64,000 bases of DNA from Agrococcus terreus (GCF_014645235.1 NZ_BMLM01000002.1:418696-482695), one strand, 5' to 3'. Numbered from the stretch's first letter, positions 7,441 to 16,548 are shown. Notes: generated by a model from the sequence alone, not told the origin. Made by a program: numbers and translations.

Positions 7441-8549
7441 CGGCGGCCTCCGGCGACGACGCGGCGGTAGAGCTCGAGGTGCGCGTGCGCGACGAGCTCG
7501 CGCTCCGCCGCGCGCCTCCGCGCGCGATGCGCGACGAGCCGCGCGCGCTCGGGGGTACCCGCGGGCGGGGCCGCGGCGAGCGCCGCGAGGGCCGCCGCGC
7601 CCGCGCCGTCCCAGCCCTCGAACCCTGCGTAGTCGCCCGGGTGCTGGCGCGCCATCGGCAGCCCGGCGGGCCCGAGCACCGGGATGCCGCGGTCGTGGCA
7701 CAGCTCGACCCAGCCGGAGTGGGTGCCGTGGCCGTACGGCAGCAGCGCGAGGTCGAGCGCGTCGAGCTCGGCGAGGAGGGCCGCGTCGTCGGGCCGGGGC
7801 CGCACGACCACCTCGCACCACGGCCTGTCGGCGAGGTCGTCGACGAGGCGTGCCGCGCGGGCGTCGTCGCGGGTGCGCTCGTTGAGGTGCAGGCGCGCGA
7901 TCGCGGGCGTGCCGGCGGCGCGGAGCGCCGAGACGGCCGCGAGCAGGCCTCGTGCCGCGCCCTCGGCGTCGATGCTGGGGCGCAGGTCGCGCAGGTGGGT
8001 GCCGACGACCACCTGGTCGCCCGTGCGACGTGGCGCCGGGGCGGCGGTCGCGAGCAGGGTCGGGTGCGGCAGCACGAGCGCCTCCCGGCCCCAGGCGTCC
8101 CGGATGCGCCGGGCCGCCTCGTCGGTGAGCGTCACGAGCGCGTCGGCCCGCGGCACGATGCGGTCGAGGTCCGCGCGATGCGAGCGCTGGTCGTGCAGCT
8201 GCGGGTTGTCGAGGTCGTGCACGGTGTGCACGAGCGGCACACCGGCTGCCTCGAGCGCGTCGAGCGCCGCGTCGAGCCGGCCCGGCGGCAGCGACTCCAT
8301 GCCGAAGTGCACGTGCACGAGGTCGAGGGCGTCCGCGTGCTCGGCGATCCACTCCGGCTCGAGGACCGCCGGCGGCCACCAGCGCTCGGGATGCGCGGGG
8401 TCGACCACGGGATCCGGCAGCACCTCGATGCCCGACGCGGCCGTGACCGCGCGCACGTAGGGATGCGCGGCGGGCACGGCGGCGATCCGCACGGGGTCGC
8501 GGTCCTCGAGCAGGAGCGCGCGGCTGGTCGTCGCAGGGTCTCGATCCAA
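7437..8549 (-). CDS. GT-B glycosyltransferase (GT4/GT1-like), first gene of left arm
   Basis: 370 residues from a TTG start at 8549, chosen because GGAGGAG lies 8 bases before it. A GTG at 8597 in the same frame has no such site. Visible features are LDLVHVHFGMES, VHTVHDLDNPQLHDQ, a VLPHPTLL hinge, and a weak C-terminal donor site (LLPYGHGTHSGWVELCHDRGIPVLG). The E-x7-E pair is only partly recognisable, so the donor site may be diverged. It heads the minus-strand arm and faces the WcbI-like gene across a 158-bp control region. Confidence 0.78.
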   Translation of the reverse strand: MDRDPATTSRALLLEDRDPVRIAAVPAAHPYVRAVTAASGIEVLPDPVVDPAHPERWWPPAVLEPEWIAEHADALDLVHVHFGMESLPPGRLDAALDALEAAGVPLVHTVHDLDNPQLHDQRSHRADLDRIVPRADALVTLTDEAARRIRDAWGREALVLPHPTLLATAAPAPRRTGDQVVVGTHLRDLRPSIDAEGAARGLLAAVSALRAAGTPAIARLHLNERTRDDARAARLVDDLADRPWCEVVVRPRPDDAALLAELDALDLALLPYGHGTHSGWVELCHDRGIPVLGPAGLPMARQHPGDYAGFEGWDGAGAAALAALAAAPPAGTPERARLVAHRARRRAAERELVAHAHLELYRRVVAGGRR

Positions 8550-8660
8550 GGCGTGCTCCTCCAGGCAGGCGTCAGCTGGGACACCGGCGTGGGGCACCGT
8601 CGATGCGCTCAGGGCGTCTGGGGCCGCCCGCGCCTACAGTAGCCAGCACGACCCTGGATG

Positions 8661-8678
8661 TCCCCCGAATCCGGGGGA
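8661..8678. promoter_or_regulatory. Inverted repeat in the divergent glycan-cluster control region
   Basis: Perfect 7-bp arms TCCCCCG/CGGGGGA flank the 4-base centre AATC. The element lies between the two arms of the cluster, 30 bp before the WcbI-like start. It may be an operator or a leader hairpin. Confidence 0.4.
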
Positions 8679-8707
8679 CGGATCCGGCCCGAGACGGAGG
8701 AGGCCCC

Positions 8708-9604
8708 GTGGCCGACGAGGACGGCAGGCGCCGCCACTACGCCGACCTGTACGAGCCGTCGGCCGACGACGGGCCGGTCGGCGTCGTGCTCGGCAACTGC
8801 CAGGCGGAGTCGCTGCGGCAGGCGCTCGAGGGCATCGACGTGCGCCTGCTCCGGGTGCCGCCCGTCCACGAGCTCGTCGCGGACGACGTGCCGCACCTGC
8901 AGCGGGCGCTCGCCCGGGCCGCGGTCGTGGTGGCGCAGCCCATCCGCGACGACTACCACGGGCTGCCGCTCGGCACCCGGCAGCTGTTCGCCGCCGCACC
9001 CGCGGGTGCCCGCACCGCCGTGCTGCCGGTCATCCGCGATGCGAGCGCCTACCCCTGGCACGCGATCGTGCGCCCACCCTCGGATCCCGGCGCGACGCCG
9101 CCCGTCGTCGCCTACCACGACCTCCGCACGCTGAGCGCGGCGGCGGGGCGCCCCGCGGCACCGCTGCCGAGCGCCGACGCCCTCCGGGCGATCGGCGCCG
9201 CCTCGCTCGAGGAGCTGCGCTCGCGCGAGCAGCGGCACGGCACCGTGCCGGTCTCCGACCTGCTCGCCGAGCCGAGCTTCGAGCGCATGCGCACCATCAA
9301 CCATCCGGGCAACGCGGTCTGGGAGCCGGTGGCGCTGCGGGTGCACGAGGTCCTCGGCACGGGCGGCGAGCCCCGCCGGCTCTCGCGCCCGCTGCTCGAC
9401 GCCGTGCACGCGCCACGGGAGGCCGCCGTGATCGACCTCCTCGGCATCGACGCCGAGCCCCGCGACCACTGGATCGTCGACGGCCGCAGCGTGGACCGCG
9501 GCGAGGTGCGGGAGGCGCACCTCGCCTGGTACCGCGAGCACCCGGATGCCGTGCGCGCGGGGCTCGAGCGGCACGCGGCCGCGCTCGGGGCGCTCGGCCT
9601 GTGA
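8708..9604 (+). CDS. WcbI-like polysaccharide biosynthesis protein (putative acetyltransferase)
   Basis: 298 residues. The opening VGVVLGNCQAESLRQALEG and the following PPVHEL are the hallmarks of the WcbI domain, named from a capsule biosynthesis protein and thought to act as an acetyltransferase or esterase on surface glycans. There is no signal peptide and no membrane segment. The GTG is chosen because GGAGGAGG ends 4 bases before it. It heads the plus-strand arm, its stop overlapping the next GTG (GTGA). Catalysis by this family is not well established, so the product name is tentative. Confidence 0.68.
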   Translation: MADEDGRRRHYADLYEPSADDGPVGVVLGNCQAESLRQALEGIDVRLLRVPPVHELVADDVPHLQRALARAAVVVAQPIRDDYHGLPLGTRQLFAAAPAGARTAVLPVIRDASAYPWHAIVRPPSDPGATPPVVAYHDLRTLSAAAGRPAAPLPSADALRAIGAASLEELRSREQRHGTVPVSDLLAEPSFERMRTINHPGNAVWEPVALRVHEVLGTGGEPRRLSRPLLDAVHAPREAAVIDLLGIDAEPRDHWIVDGRSVDRGEVREAHLAWYREHPDAVRAGLERHAAALGALGL

Positions 9605-10572
9605 GCGCCCCGCCGCTCCTCGTGCACCTCGGGCAGCCCGAGCACGGCGTCGACCGCTGCGCGCGGGCGATCGGCGCCGCCGCGGCGGCCCTCGACGGGC
9701 GCGCGACGCTGGTCGAGGCGAGCGCCGACGCCCTCGGCGCGGCGCGCCTGCACCTCCACTTCACCGACCGGTTGTGGGGGCCCGATCCGGATGCGGCCGC
9801 CGCGGCGGTCGAGCGGTTCGCGCGCCGCGCCCGGGTGTCGGTCACGCTCCACGACCTGCCGCAGCCCTCCGACGGCGCTGCCTCGATGGCCCGGCGCGCT
9901 GCGGCGTACCGGAGGGTCGTCGAGGCCGCCGAGGTCGTCGTCTGCAGCAGCGAGCACGAGCGGCGCCTGCTCGACGCGCTGCTGCCCTCGTCCCGCGTCG
10001 TCGACGTCATCCCGCTGCCGGCGGCCGCGCCCGACCTGACGCCCGCGCCGGAGCCGCTCCGGGAGCTCGCCGTGCTCGGCTTCTTCTACCCCGGCAAGGG
10101 GCACGCGGAGGCCGTCGAAGCCGCCGCGGCCTTCCACCCGCCGCTCGCGGTGACGGCGATCGGCAGGCCCTCGCCGGGCCACGAGGCCGAGCTGGAGGCG
10201 CTCCGCGCGCACGCCGCCTCCCGGGGCGTCGCGCTCGCAGCGACCGGCTTCCTCGACGACGCGGCGCTGCTCGAGCGCGCCCGCCGGGCCGCGGTGCCGC
10301 TCGTCGCGCATCGGCACGTGTCGGCGTCCGGATCGCTCAACGACTGGCTCGCGGCGGGCCGCCGTGCGGTCGTCGTCGAGAACGACTACTTCGCCGAGAT
10401 GGCGGCGCTGCGCCCGGGCACCATGACGCTCGTGCCCGTCGAGGGGCTGCGGGGCGCCGTGGAGGCAGCCCTCGAGGACCCGGGGAGCACCTGGCTCGGC
10501 CCCGACGCACGCACCGAGCCGCACCTGGCGCAGACGGCCGCCGCCTACCTCGAGCGCTGGAGCCGCTGGTGA
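9601..10572 (+). CDS. GT-B glycosyltransferase (GT4-like)
   Basis: 323 residues. The N-terminal half contains LHLHFTDRLWG and VSVTLHDLPQ, then VVCSSEHERRLL, as in GT4-type enzymes. The C-terminal half begins LAVLGFFYPGKGHAEAVEAA, the GT4 phosphate-binding turn, and continues with VPLVAHRHVSASGSLNDWLAAGR. It is shorter than the usual 360-400 residues because the acceptor domain is reduced. It is coupled by GTGA overlaps on both sides (9601-9604 and 10569-10572). Confidence 0.8.
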   Translation: MSAPPLLVHLGQPEHGVDRCARAIGAAAAALDGRATLVEASADALGAARLHLHFTDRLWGPDPDAAAAAVERFARRARVSVTLHDLPQPSDGAASMARRAAAYRRVVEAAEVVVCSSEHERRLLDALLPSSRVVDVIPLPAAAPDLTPAPEPLRELAVLGFFYPGKGHAEAVEAAAAFHPPLAVTAIGRPSPGHEAELEALRAHAASRGVALAATGFLDDAALLERARRAAVPLVAHRHVSASGSLNDWLAAGRRAVVVENDYFAEMAALRPGTMTLVPVEGLRGAVEAALEDPGSTWLGPDARTEPHLAQTAAAYLERWSRW

Positions 10573-11858
10573 CCGCGCCGTTCGGCGCACCGCTCGTCGG
10601 CAACGACTGGTCGGCGGCGCTGGTCGACCCGCCGGCGCCGCGGCGCGTCTCGGTGGTCGTCGCGCACTTCGATCAGCAGGCGCAGCTCGAGCGGACCCTC
10701 GCGGCGCTCGCGCGGCAGACGCATCCGGCCGACCTGCTGGAGGTGGTCGTCGCGGACGACGGCTCGCCCGAGCCGCCGCGGGTGCCGGACGGCGTGCGGC
10801 TCGTGCGGCAGGAGGACCGCGGGTTCCGCCTGTCGGCGGTGCGCAACCTCGGCGCGCGCGCCGCGACGGGCGACGTGCTCTGCTTCCTCGACGCCGACAC
10901 CGCGCCGGAGCCCGCGTACGTCGCGCGGCTCGCGGCCATCCCGTCCGCCCTGCCCGACGTCGTCGCGGTCGGCCGGCGACGGCACGCCGAGCTGGACCGC
11001 GCCGGCCCCGCGGAGCCCGTCGAGGCGGCCGGCCCGCGGCTCGAGCTGCCCGAGCCGGCCTGGCTCGCCGACGCCTACCGCGGCTCGCGCGACCTCCTCG
11101 ACGCCGACGCGCGCTCCTACCGCTTCGCGATCGGCGCGGTGCTGGCCTGCTCGCGGTGGCTGCTCGACGACGTCGGCGGCTTCGACGAGTCGTTCGACGC
11201 CTACGGCGGCGAGGACTGGGAATGGGCGCACCGGGCGTGGCTCGGAGGCGCGGGCCTGGCGCACGTGCCGGGCGCCGTCGCGTGGCACGACGGCCCCGAC
11301 TGGGCCGGCCGCGACGAGGCGGAGCGCGTGGAGCGCAAGAACGCCGAGACCGCGCGGCTGTGGGCCGCGATCGGCGCGCCCGGCGGCATGGGCGGCTCTC
11401 TGCTGGGCGCGGCTGCCGACGTCGTCGTGCGCCTCGAGCGCGCCGCGACGCCCGCCGCTGGCGCGGTCTGCGTCGACGCCGTGCTCCGCGCGATGCCGAC
11501 GGCCCGCGTCGTCGCCCCCGACCACGTGCGCGCAGCGCTGCCCCCGGATCCGCGCGTCGTCGCCGCCTGGCCCGGCCCGGCGCGGGTCGTGCTCGCGCTG
11601 CGCTCGCCCGTCGCGCTGAGCGCGGCGGGCGCCGCGGCGGTCGCGGATGCGGTCGGCGCGGTCGGCGTCGGCGACCTCGGCGTCGTGCGGCTCGGCGACG
11701 CGGCCACCGCGACGGCCGTGCGCGCGACCGCGCGCGATCGGCGCTGGGGCGGGCCGACGGGCTGGCGCACCGAGCAGCGCGGGGACGCAGGCCTCGTGGC
11801 CGTGCCGGACGCGGCCGACCTCGAGGCGTACCTCGGCGGCTGGTGGCCGGGCGGCTGA
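10569..11858 (+). CDS. Glycosyltransferase family 2 with C-terminal extension
   Basis: 429 residues. Residues 25-270 form a GT-A domain: VSVVVAHFDQQAQLERTLAAL, VVVADDGS, VRNLGARAATGDVLCFLDADTAP (DxD) and GGFDESFDAYGGEDWEWAHR, as in chondroitin-synthase-like galactosyl/hexosaminyl transferases. About 150 residues follow without a recognised domain, rich in Ala and Val. This extension may be a second degenerate nucleotide-binding fold. The GTG start overlaps the upstream TGA. It ends the plus-strand arm. Confidence 0.86.
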   Translation: MTAPFGAPLVGNDWSAALVDPPAPRRVSVVVAHFDQQAQLERTLAALARQTHPADLLEVVVADDGSPEPPRVPDGVRLVRQEDRGFRLSAVRNLGARAATGDVLCFLDADTAPEPAYVARLAAIPSALPDVVAVGRRRHAELDRAGPAEPVEAAGPRLELPEPAWLADAYRGSRDLLDADARSYRFAIGAVLACSRWLLDDVGGFDESFDAYGGEDWEWAHRAWLGGAGLAHVPGAVAWHDGPDWAGRDEAERVERKNAETARLWAAIGAPGGMGGSLLGAAADVVVRLERAATPAAGAVCVDAVLRAMPTARVVAPDHVRAALPPDPRVVAAWPGPARVVLALRSPVALSAAGAAAVADAVGAVGVGDLGVVRLGDAATATAVRATARDRRWGGPTGWRTEQRGDAGLVAVPDAADLEAYLGGWWPGG

Positions 11859-11928
11859 CACCGCCGCCATCGCGCGAGCACCGCTGCCGCCGTCGGCGCC
11901 GGCCCCGCCGACGGACCCCGACGCACGA

Positions 11929-11954
11929 ACCGGACCCGGCACACGGGGTCCGGT
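11929..11954. terminator. Bidirectional hairpin between the glycan cluster and GH13 gene
   Basis: Nine-bp arms ACCGGACCC/GGGTCCGGT with an 8-base loop lie between two converging genes. No T-tract is present. Confidence 0.5.
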
Positions 11955-11987
11955 CCGCGGGATCGGGTCCGCGAGGCAGGCGGAGGC

Positions 11988-13958
11988 TCAGCCCTCGCCG
12001 TGCACGTCCTTGCTCCAGGCGGCCGTCTCGGTGGGCGCGGCGGGCTCGCCGTGGGCGAGCGCCGAGTCCTGCGCCGCGTTCTGGTCGAGCAGCTCGCGCT
12101 CGGCGAGCTCGGCCGCCTCGTCGGCGACGGGCACCGCGACGCCCGGCAGCGACCACGCGCTGAACGACGGGCCGGATCCCGTGAGCCGCAGGCCACCGGC
12201 ACCGAAGGCCGTCGCGCCGCCCTCGCCCCACAGGAGCGCGGGCTCGCCGTCGACGACGACGTCGCCCTCCTCCACCACCACGTCGTAGAACCCGCGCGCC
12301 GCGACGCACAGCACCGACGACGCCGCGGCCTCGCGCACCCAGACGAGCACCTCCTCGCCCACGTGCAGCCAGCGCATCCCGCCGCCGCGGAGCGCCGGCT
12401 GCCCGGCCCGCAGCGCGAGCAGCTCGCGGTGCACCGCGATCGTGCCCTGGTGCTGGTCGATCGCGTCCCACGGCATCGGCGTGCGGGAGTCCTCGCCGTT
12501 GGCGCCCGTGAGCCCCAGCTCGTCGCCGGCCCACACGACCGGGATGCCGGGCATCGAGACGGCCATGCCGAGCGCGACCGGCACGGCGCCCGGCAGCGCG
12601 TTCGTCGCGAACCGCGGGGTGTCGTGGGTGTCGAGCGCGTTCATGTTGTGGAGGCGCGTGCGCCACGGGATGCCGGCCACGAAGCGCTGGTGCTGCTGGT
12701 GCACGTCGACGCCCGTGTACGAGGGGATGACGGAGCGGGCCATGCCGAGGCCGCCGAACGCCGCGGAGCCCGGCACCGACAGCCAGCCCCACACGGGCCG
12801 GGTGAAGTTCGCGTACGTCATCGCGCCGTGCCAGGCGTCGCCCTGGAAGTCGTCGGTCGCGTCGTTCGTCGACTCGCCCAGCAGCAGCGTGTCGGGGTTG
12901 ATCTCGACCATGGTGCGGCGGATGATCTGCCGCACCTCGGCGTTGAGGTCATCGCCCTCGTACCGCCCGGTCATGTTGGCCACGTCGATCCGCCACCCGT
13001 CGAGCGAGAAGGGCGGCCGCAGCCAGCGGCCGACGACGGAGTCGGGGCCCTCGATGAAGCGGTCGCGCAGCTCCTGGCTGTTCCAGTTGAGCTTCGGCAG
13101 CGAGGCGTGGCCGAGCCAGGAGGCGTAGGTGCCGCCCTCGTGGAAGTAGTAGAAGGCGCGCTCGGGCGCGTCCTCGGAGGCCTGCGCCGCGAGGAACCAC
13201 GCGTGCGTGTCGCCCGTGTGGTTGCTCGTGAGGTCGCCGAGCACCTTGAGGCCCTTCGCGTGCGCGGACTCCACGAGCGAGACGAGCGCCTCGTCGCCGC
13301 CGAGCAGGGGGTCGACCTCGTCGAAGGTGGAGGCGTTGTAGCGGTGGTTCGACTCGCCGGGGAAGACGGGCGTGAGGTAGAGCACCGTCGCGCCGAGCCC
13401 GACGAGGTGGTCGAGGTGCGCCTCGACGCCCGCGAGGTCGCCGCCGTAGTACTGCTCCGAGACGCCGGGGCCGGAGCCGACGACGGGCTCGTCCCAGCCG
13501 GCCGCGACCGCCCAGGCGGGCGTCGGTCGCGCATCGGCGGCCTCGGAGCGCGCGAAGCGGTCCGGGAACACCTGGTAGAGCACGGCGTCGGTCGCCCAGG
13601 CGGGCGGCGGCTCGTGCGCGACGAGCGCGAAGTCGGCGTCGTCGCGGGTCTCGATGCGGTGCACGCCCTCCTGGTTGATCCAGTGCGTCAGGCCCGACTC
13701 GTAGTGCACGAGCCAGCGGTAGCGGTGCACCGGGTTCGCCACCCGGATCTCAGCCTCCCACCAGTCGTGGCCGCCGGCGGTGCCGAGGTGCACCGCCTTG
13801 TTGAAGAACGGCTCGCGGTCGGGGCACGACCGCACGAGCACCTCGAGCGGCGCGTCGGCGCCGACGGGGATGCGCAGGCGGACGGCGACGACGTCGCCGA
13901 GCGCGGGCGCGAGGGTGGAGACGTGGAGGGCGGAGCCGTCGTGGTGGGGCTGGAGCAC
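11988..13958 (-). CDS. GH13 alpha-amylase family glycosidase (neopullulanase/maltodextrinase-like)
   Basis: 656 residues. An N-terminal beta-sandwich (residues 1-120, with the WLVHYESGLTHWINQEG segment) precedes a TIM barrel starting DAVLYQVFPDRFARS. The GH13 motifs are present: nucleophile Asp near 322 (GWRIDVANM), acid/base Glu near 361 (LLGESTND) and transition-state Asp near 443 (LDTHDTPRF). No signal peptide is seen, so it acts on imported oligosaccharides. It is near the MalEFG-type importer and a second GH13 gene. The GTG lies 6 bases after TAGTCT, so the mRNA is probably leaderless. Confidence 0.9.
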   Translation of the reverse strand: MLQPHHDGSALHVSTLAPALGDVVAVRLRIPVGADAPLEVLVRSCPDREPFFNKAVHLGTAGGHDWWEAEIRVANPVHRYRWLVHYESGLTHWINQEGVHRIETRDDADFALVAHEPPPAWATDAVLYQVFPDRFARSEAADARPTPAWAVAAGWDEPVVGSGPGVSEQYYGGDLAGVEAHLDHLVGLGATVLYLTPVFPGESNHRYNASTFDEVDPLLGGDEALVSLVESAHAKGLKVLGDLTSNHTGDTHAWFLAAQASEDAPERAFYYFHEGGTYASWLGHASLPKLNWNSQELRDRFIEGPDSVVGRWLRPPFSLDGWRIDVANMTGRYEGDDLNAEVRQIIRRTMVEINPDTLLLGESTNDATDDFQGDAWHGAMTYANFTRPVWGWLSVPGSAAFGGLGMARSVIPSYTGVDVHQQHQRFVAGIPWRTRLHNMNALDTHDTPRFATNALPGAVPVALGMAVSMPGIPVVWAGDELGLTGANGEDSRTPMPWDAIDQHQGTIAVHRELLALRAGQPALRGGGMRWLHVGEEVLVWVREAAASSVLCVAARGFYDVVVEEGDVVVDGEPALLWGEGGATAFGAGGLRLTGSGPSFSAWSLPGVAVPVADEAAELAERELLDQNAAQDSALAHGEPAAPTETAAWSKDVHGEG

Positions 13959-13964
13959 GAGGCG

Positions 13965-13970
13965 AGACTA
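13965..13970 (-). promoter_or_regulatory. -10 box of leaderless promoter, GH13 gene at 13958
   Basis: TAGTCT on the minus strand, then 6 bases, then GTG at 13958. Confidence 0.55.
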
Positions 13971-14047
13971 GGGCATCTCGCGAGGGGCGCCCACGGCGCG
14001 CCGCGGCGCCCGTCCGCGCCGGGCGCCGGCGCGTCGCGCGCCGCCGC

Positions 14048-14509
14048 TCAGCGCGGCGTCGGCGCCATGTCGTACGTGACCCACCGGGTCTCGGCCGCCT
14101 CGCGGTCGTAGAGCGAGCGGGCGTCGGCGTTGTCGCTCGCGGTGATCCACCGCACGACCGAGCGCCCCTGCGCCGCGGCGTCCTCCCGCAGCCGCGCCAG
14201 GAGCGCGGTCGCGGCGCCCGAGCGGCGCACCGAGGGGTCGACGAAGAGGTCGTCGAGGTAGGTGCCGATGGTGCCGGTCGACGGCCGGTGGAACGCGCGG
14301 TGGTTGGCGAGGCCGACGAGCTGCCCGTCGCGCTCCGCGACGATGCCCTCGACCACGGTGGTCGCATCCTGGATCCACGCCCACACCCGGTCGACGACCG
14401 CGTCGTCCGGGTCGAGCCGGTAGAAGTCGCGGTAGCCGCGGTAGAGCGCCTTCCAGGCCGCCTCGTCGGTCGCCTCGACCGCCCGCACCGTCACCGTCGC
14501 GTCGCCCAT
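14048..14509 (-). CDS. GNAT family N-acetyltransferase
   Basis: 153 residues with the GNAT fold: beta4 LDDLFVDPSVRRSGAATALLARL contains the acetyl-CoA pyrophosphate loop (R-x-x-G-x-A near residue 90), followed by WITASDNADARSLYDREA. The ATG at 14509 is preferred over the one at 14536 because GAGGGGAG lies about 7 bases upstream. It is a cytosolic acetyltransferase of unknown substrate. It lies between the GH13 gene and the symporter, all on the minus strand, with no overlap. Confidence 0.88.
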   Translation of the reverse strand: MGDATVTVRAVEATDEAAWKALYRGYRDFYRLDPDDAVVDRVWAWIQDATTVVEGIVAERDGQLVGLANHRAFHRPSTGTIGTYLDDLFVDPSVRRSGAATALLARLREDAAAQGRSVVRWITASDNADARSLYDREAAETRWVTYDMAPTPR

Positions 14510-14545
14510 GCCCGCTCCCCTCGTCGTCGTGCCCACGCTACGCGA

Positions 14546-14588
14546 CGAGGGCCGCCCGGCGCCGCGCGCGGCGACCGGACGGCCCTCG
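14546..14588. terminator. Hairpin after the symporter gene
   Basis: Fourteen-bp arms (14546-14559 and 14575-14588) pair with a single G-T wobble around a 15-base loop, 11 bases beyond the symporter stop codon. It probably ends the DUF485-symporter transcript. Confidence 0.6.
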
Positions 14589-14599
14589 GGCGATGCGGG

Positions 14600-16213
14600 T
14601 CAGTGCTCGCTGGCCTTCTCGGCACCGGCACCCGTGAACGAGCGCACCTCCATCTCGGCCTGCTTCACCGCGTGGTCAGCCGACGGCTTCGTCACGAGCG
14701 TGCCGACGATGCCGAGCACGAACGCGAGCGGGATCGACACGATGCCCGGGTTGGACAGCGGGAAGATCGCGAAGTCGGCGTCCGGGAACATCGACGTCTC
14801 GCGCCCCGAGACGGCGGGCGAGAGCACGATGAGCAGCACGCACGAGATGAGCCCGCCGTACATCGACCACAGCGCCCCGCCGGTGTTGAAGCGGCGCCAG
14901 AACAGCGAGTAGAGGATGGTCGGCAGGTTCGCCGAGGCGGCCACCGCGAACGCGAGCGCCACGAGGAACGCGACGTTCTGGTTCTGCGCGACGATGCCGC
15001 CGACGATCGCGATGATGCCGATGACGACCACCGTGATGCGCGCCACCTTCACCTCGGCACCCGGCGCGACGTCGCCGCGCTTGATGATCGAGGCGTAGAT
15101 GTCGTGCGCGAACGAGGTGGCCGCCGTGATCGCGAGGCCCGCGACCACCGCGAGGATCGTCGCGAACGCGATCGCCGAGATCACCGCCATGAGCACCGGC
15201 CCGCCGAGCGCGAGCGCGAGCAGCGGCGCCGCCGCGTTCTCGCCGCCCGCCGCCCCGGCGATCGTCTCCGGGCCCACGAGGGCGCCGGCGCCGAAGCCGA
15301 GCACGAGCGTGAAGAGGTAGAAGATGCCGATGAGCCAGATGGCCCACACGACGCTGCGCCGCGCCTCCTTGGCGCTCGGCACCGTGTAGAAGCGCATGAG
15401 CACGTGCGGGAGGCCCGCGGTGCCGAGCACGAGCGCGAGGCCGAGCGAGAGGAAGTCGATCGGGTTCGTGTACTTCAGGCCCGGCGCGAGGATCGCCTCG
15501 CCCTCGGGCGACTGGTCGATCGCCCGCTGCAGCAGCTCGTTGAAGTCGAACTGCACGATGAACAGCACCATCAGAGTGAGGATGCCGGCGCCGGCGATGA
15601 GCAGCACGGCCTTGATGATCTGCACCCAGGTGGTGCCCTTCATGCCGCCGAAGATGACGTAGACGATCATGAGGCCGCCGACGATCGCGATCGTGATGTC
15701 CTTCGCGATCGGGTCGGTGAACCCCATGAGCAGCGCCACGAGGTTGCCCGCGCCCGCCATCTGCGCCACGAGGTAGAAGAAGCAGACCGTGAGCGTCGCG
15801 AGCGCCGCCGCCATGCGCACCGGGCGCTGCTTGAGGCGGAAGCTCAGCACGTCGGCCATCGTGAAGCGGCCGGTGTTGCGCAGCAGCTCGGCGACGAGCA
15901 GCAGCGCCACGAGCCACGCGACCAGGAAGCCGATCGAGTAGAGGAAGCCGTCGTACCCGGCCACGGCGATCGCGCCGCAGATGCCGAGGAAGCTCGCGGC
16001 CGAGAGGTAGTCGCCCGCGATCGCGATGCCGTTCTGGCGGCCCGAGAACGACCGCCCGGCGGCGTAGAACTCGTTCTCGGTCGCCTTCCGGCGCGAGACG
16101 CGGAACACGATGAAGAGCGTGACCGCGACGAACGCCGCGAACACGACCATGTTGATGACGGGGTCGACCTGCTGCAGGTCCGGCGTCGCCGCGGACGCGA
16201 GCTCCGCGCTCAT
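14600..16213 (-). CDS. Solute:sodium symporter, ActP-like (cation/acetate type)
   Basis: 537 residues with about 13 membrane segments. The SSS signature is seen in FYAAGRSFSGRQNGIAIAGDYLSAASFLGI near residue 45 and in LPHVLMRFYTVPSAKEARRSV near residue 275. It resembles ActP/MctC monocarboxylate (acetate, pyruvate) sodium symporters. Its start overlaps the stop of a DUF485 gene (ATGA), the same pairing as yjcH-actP. The substrate is inferred from family resemblance and this pairing only. Confidence 0.9.
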   Translation of the reverse strand: MSAELASAATPDLQQVDPVINMVVFAAFVAVTLFIVFRVSRRKATENEFYAAGRSFSGRQNGIAIAGDYLSAASFLGICGAIAVAGYDGFLYSIGFLVAWLVALLLVAELLRNTGRFTMADVLSFRLKQRPVRMAAALATLTVCFFYLVAQMAGAGNLVALLMGFTDPIAKDITIAIVGGLMIVYVIFGGMKGTTWVQIIKAVLLIAGAGILTLMVLFIVQFDFNELLQRAIDQSPEGEAILAPGLKYTNPIDFLSLGLALVLGTAGLPHVLMRFYTVPSAKEARRSVVWAIWLIGIFYLFTLVLGFGAGALVGPETIAGAAGGENAAAPLLALALGGPVLMAVISAIAFATILAVVAGLAITAATSFAHDIYASIIKRGDVAPGAEVKVARITVVVIGIIAIVGGIVAQNQNVAFLVALAFAVAASANLPTILYSLFWRRFNTGGALWSMYGGLISCVLLIVLSPAVSGRETSMFPDADFAIFPLSNPGIVSIPLAFVLGIVGTLVTKPSADHAVKQAEMEVRSFTGAGAEKASEH

Positions 16214-16548
16214 CGGGCCGCCTCCGCCCGCTCCATCTCGTGCGCGAGCGGCTCGGCGATGGGGTCGTAGGTGCGGTTCGCCCACCGGCTGTAGAGCATC
16301 GTGATCGCGAACGTCGTCACGAACTGGCCGAGCCCGAAGAGCAGGCCGAGGTTGATGTTGGAGCCGCCGATGCGGATGGCGAAGAAGTCGGGCGCGAAGC
16401 CCGCGATGAGCACGTACGCGAGGTACCAGGCCAGGAAGACGATCGTCATCGGCAGGATGAAGGTCATGAACGTGCGCCGTAGGCGCTGGAACTCGGGCGA
16501 GCGCTGCATGGCGACGCTGCGCTCGGCGATCGGATCGGACTCGGGCAT
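16210..16548 (-). CDS. DUF485 (YjcH-like) inner membrane protein
   Basis: 112 residues with two membrane helices: FMTFILPMTIVFLAWYLAYVLI and an ING-LLFGLGQFVTTFAITMLY segment. The conserved SPEFQRLRRTF start and the YSRWAN end match DUF485. Such proteins accompany ActP-type symporters and may be accessory subunits. The ATG at 16548 has GAGGAG about 8 bases upstream. A possible promoter is a minus-strand TAGTGT near 16608. Confidence 0.88.
   Translation of the reverse strand: MPESDPIAERSVAMQRSPEFQRLRRTFMTFILPMTIVFLAWYLAYVLIAGFAPDFFAIRIGGSNINLGLLFGLGQFVTTFAITMLYSRWANRTYDPIAEPLAHEMERAEAAR

Noticed and set aside
9112-12792. A minus-strand open frame of more than 1200 codons
   Set aside because: It runs antisense to three glycosyltransferase genes and out of frame through the GH13 gene. 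Composition only reflects GC bias.
14288-16270. A long Arg/Asp/His-rich plus-strand frame
   Set aside because: It is antisense to the symporter, whose membrane segments and SSS motifs are clear.
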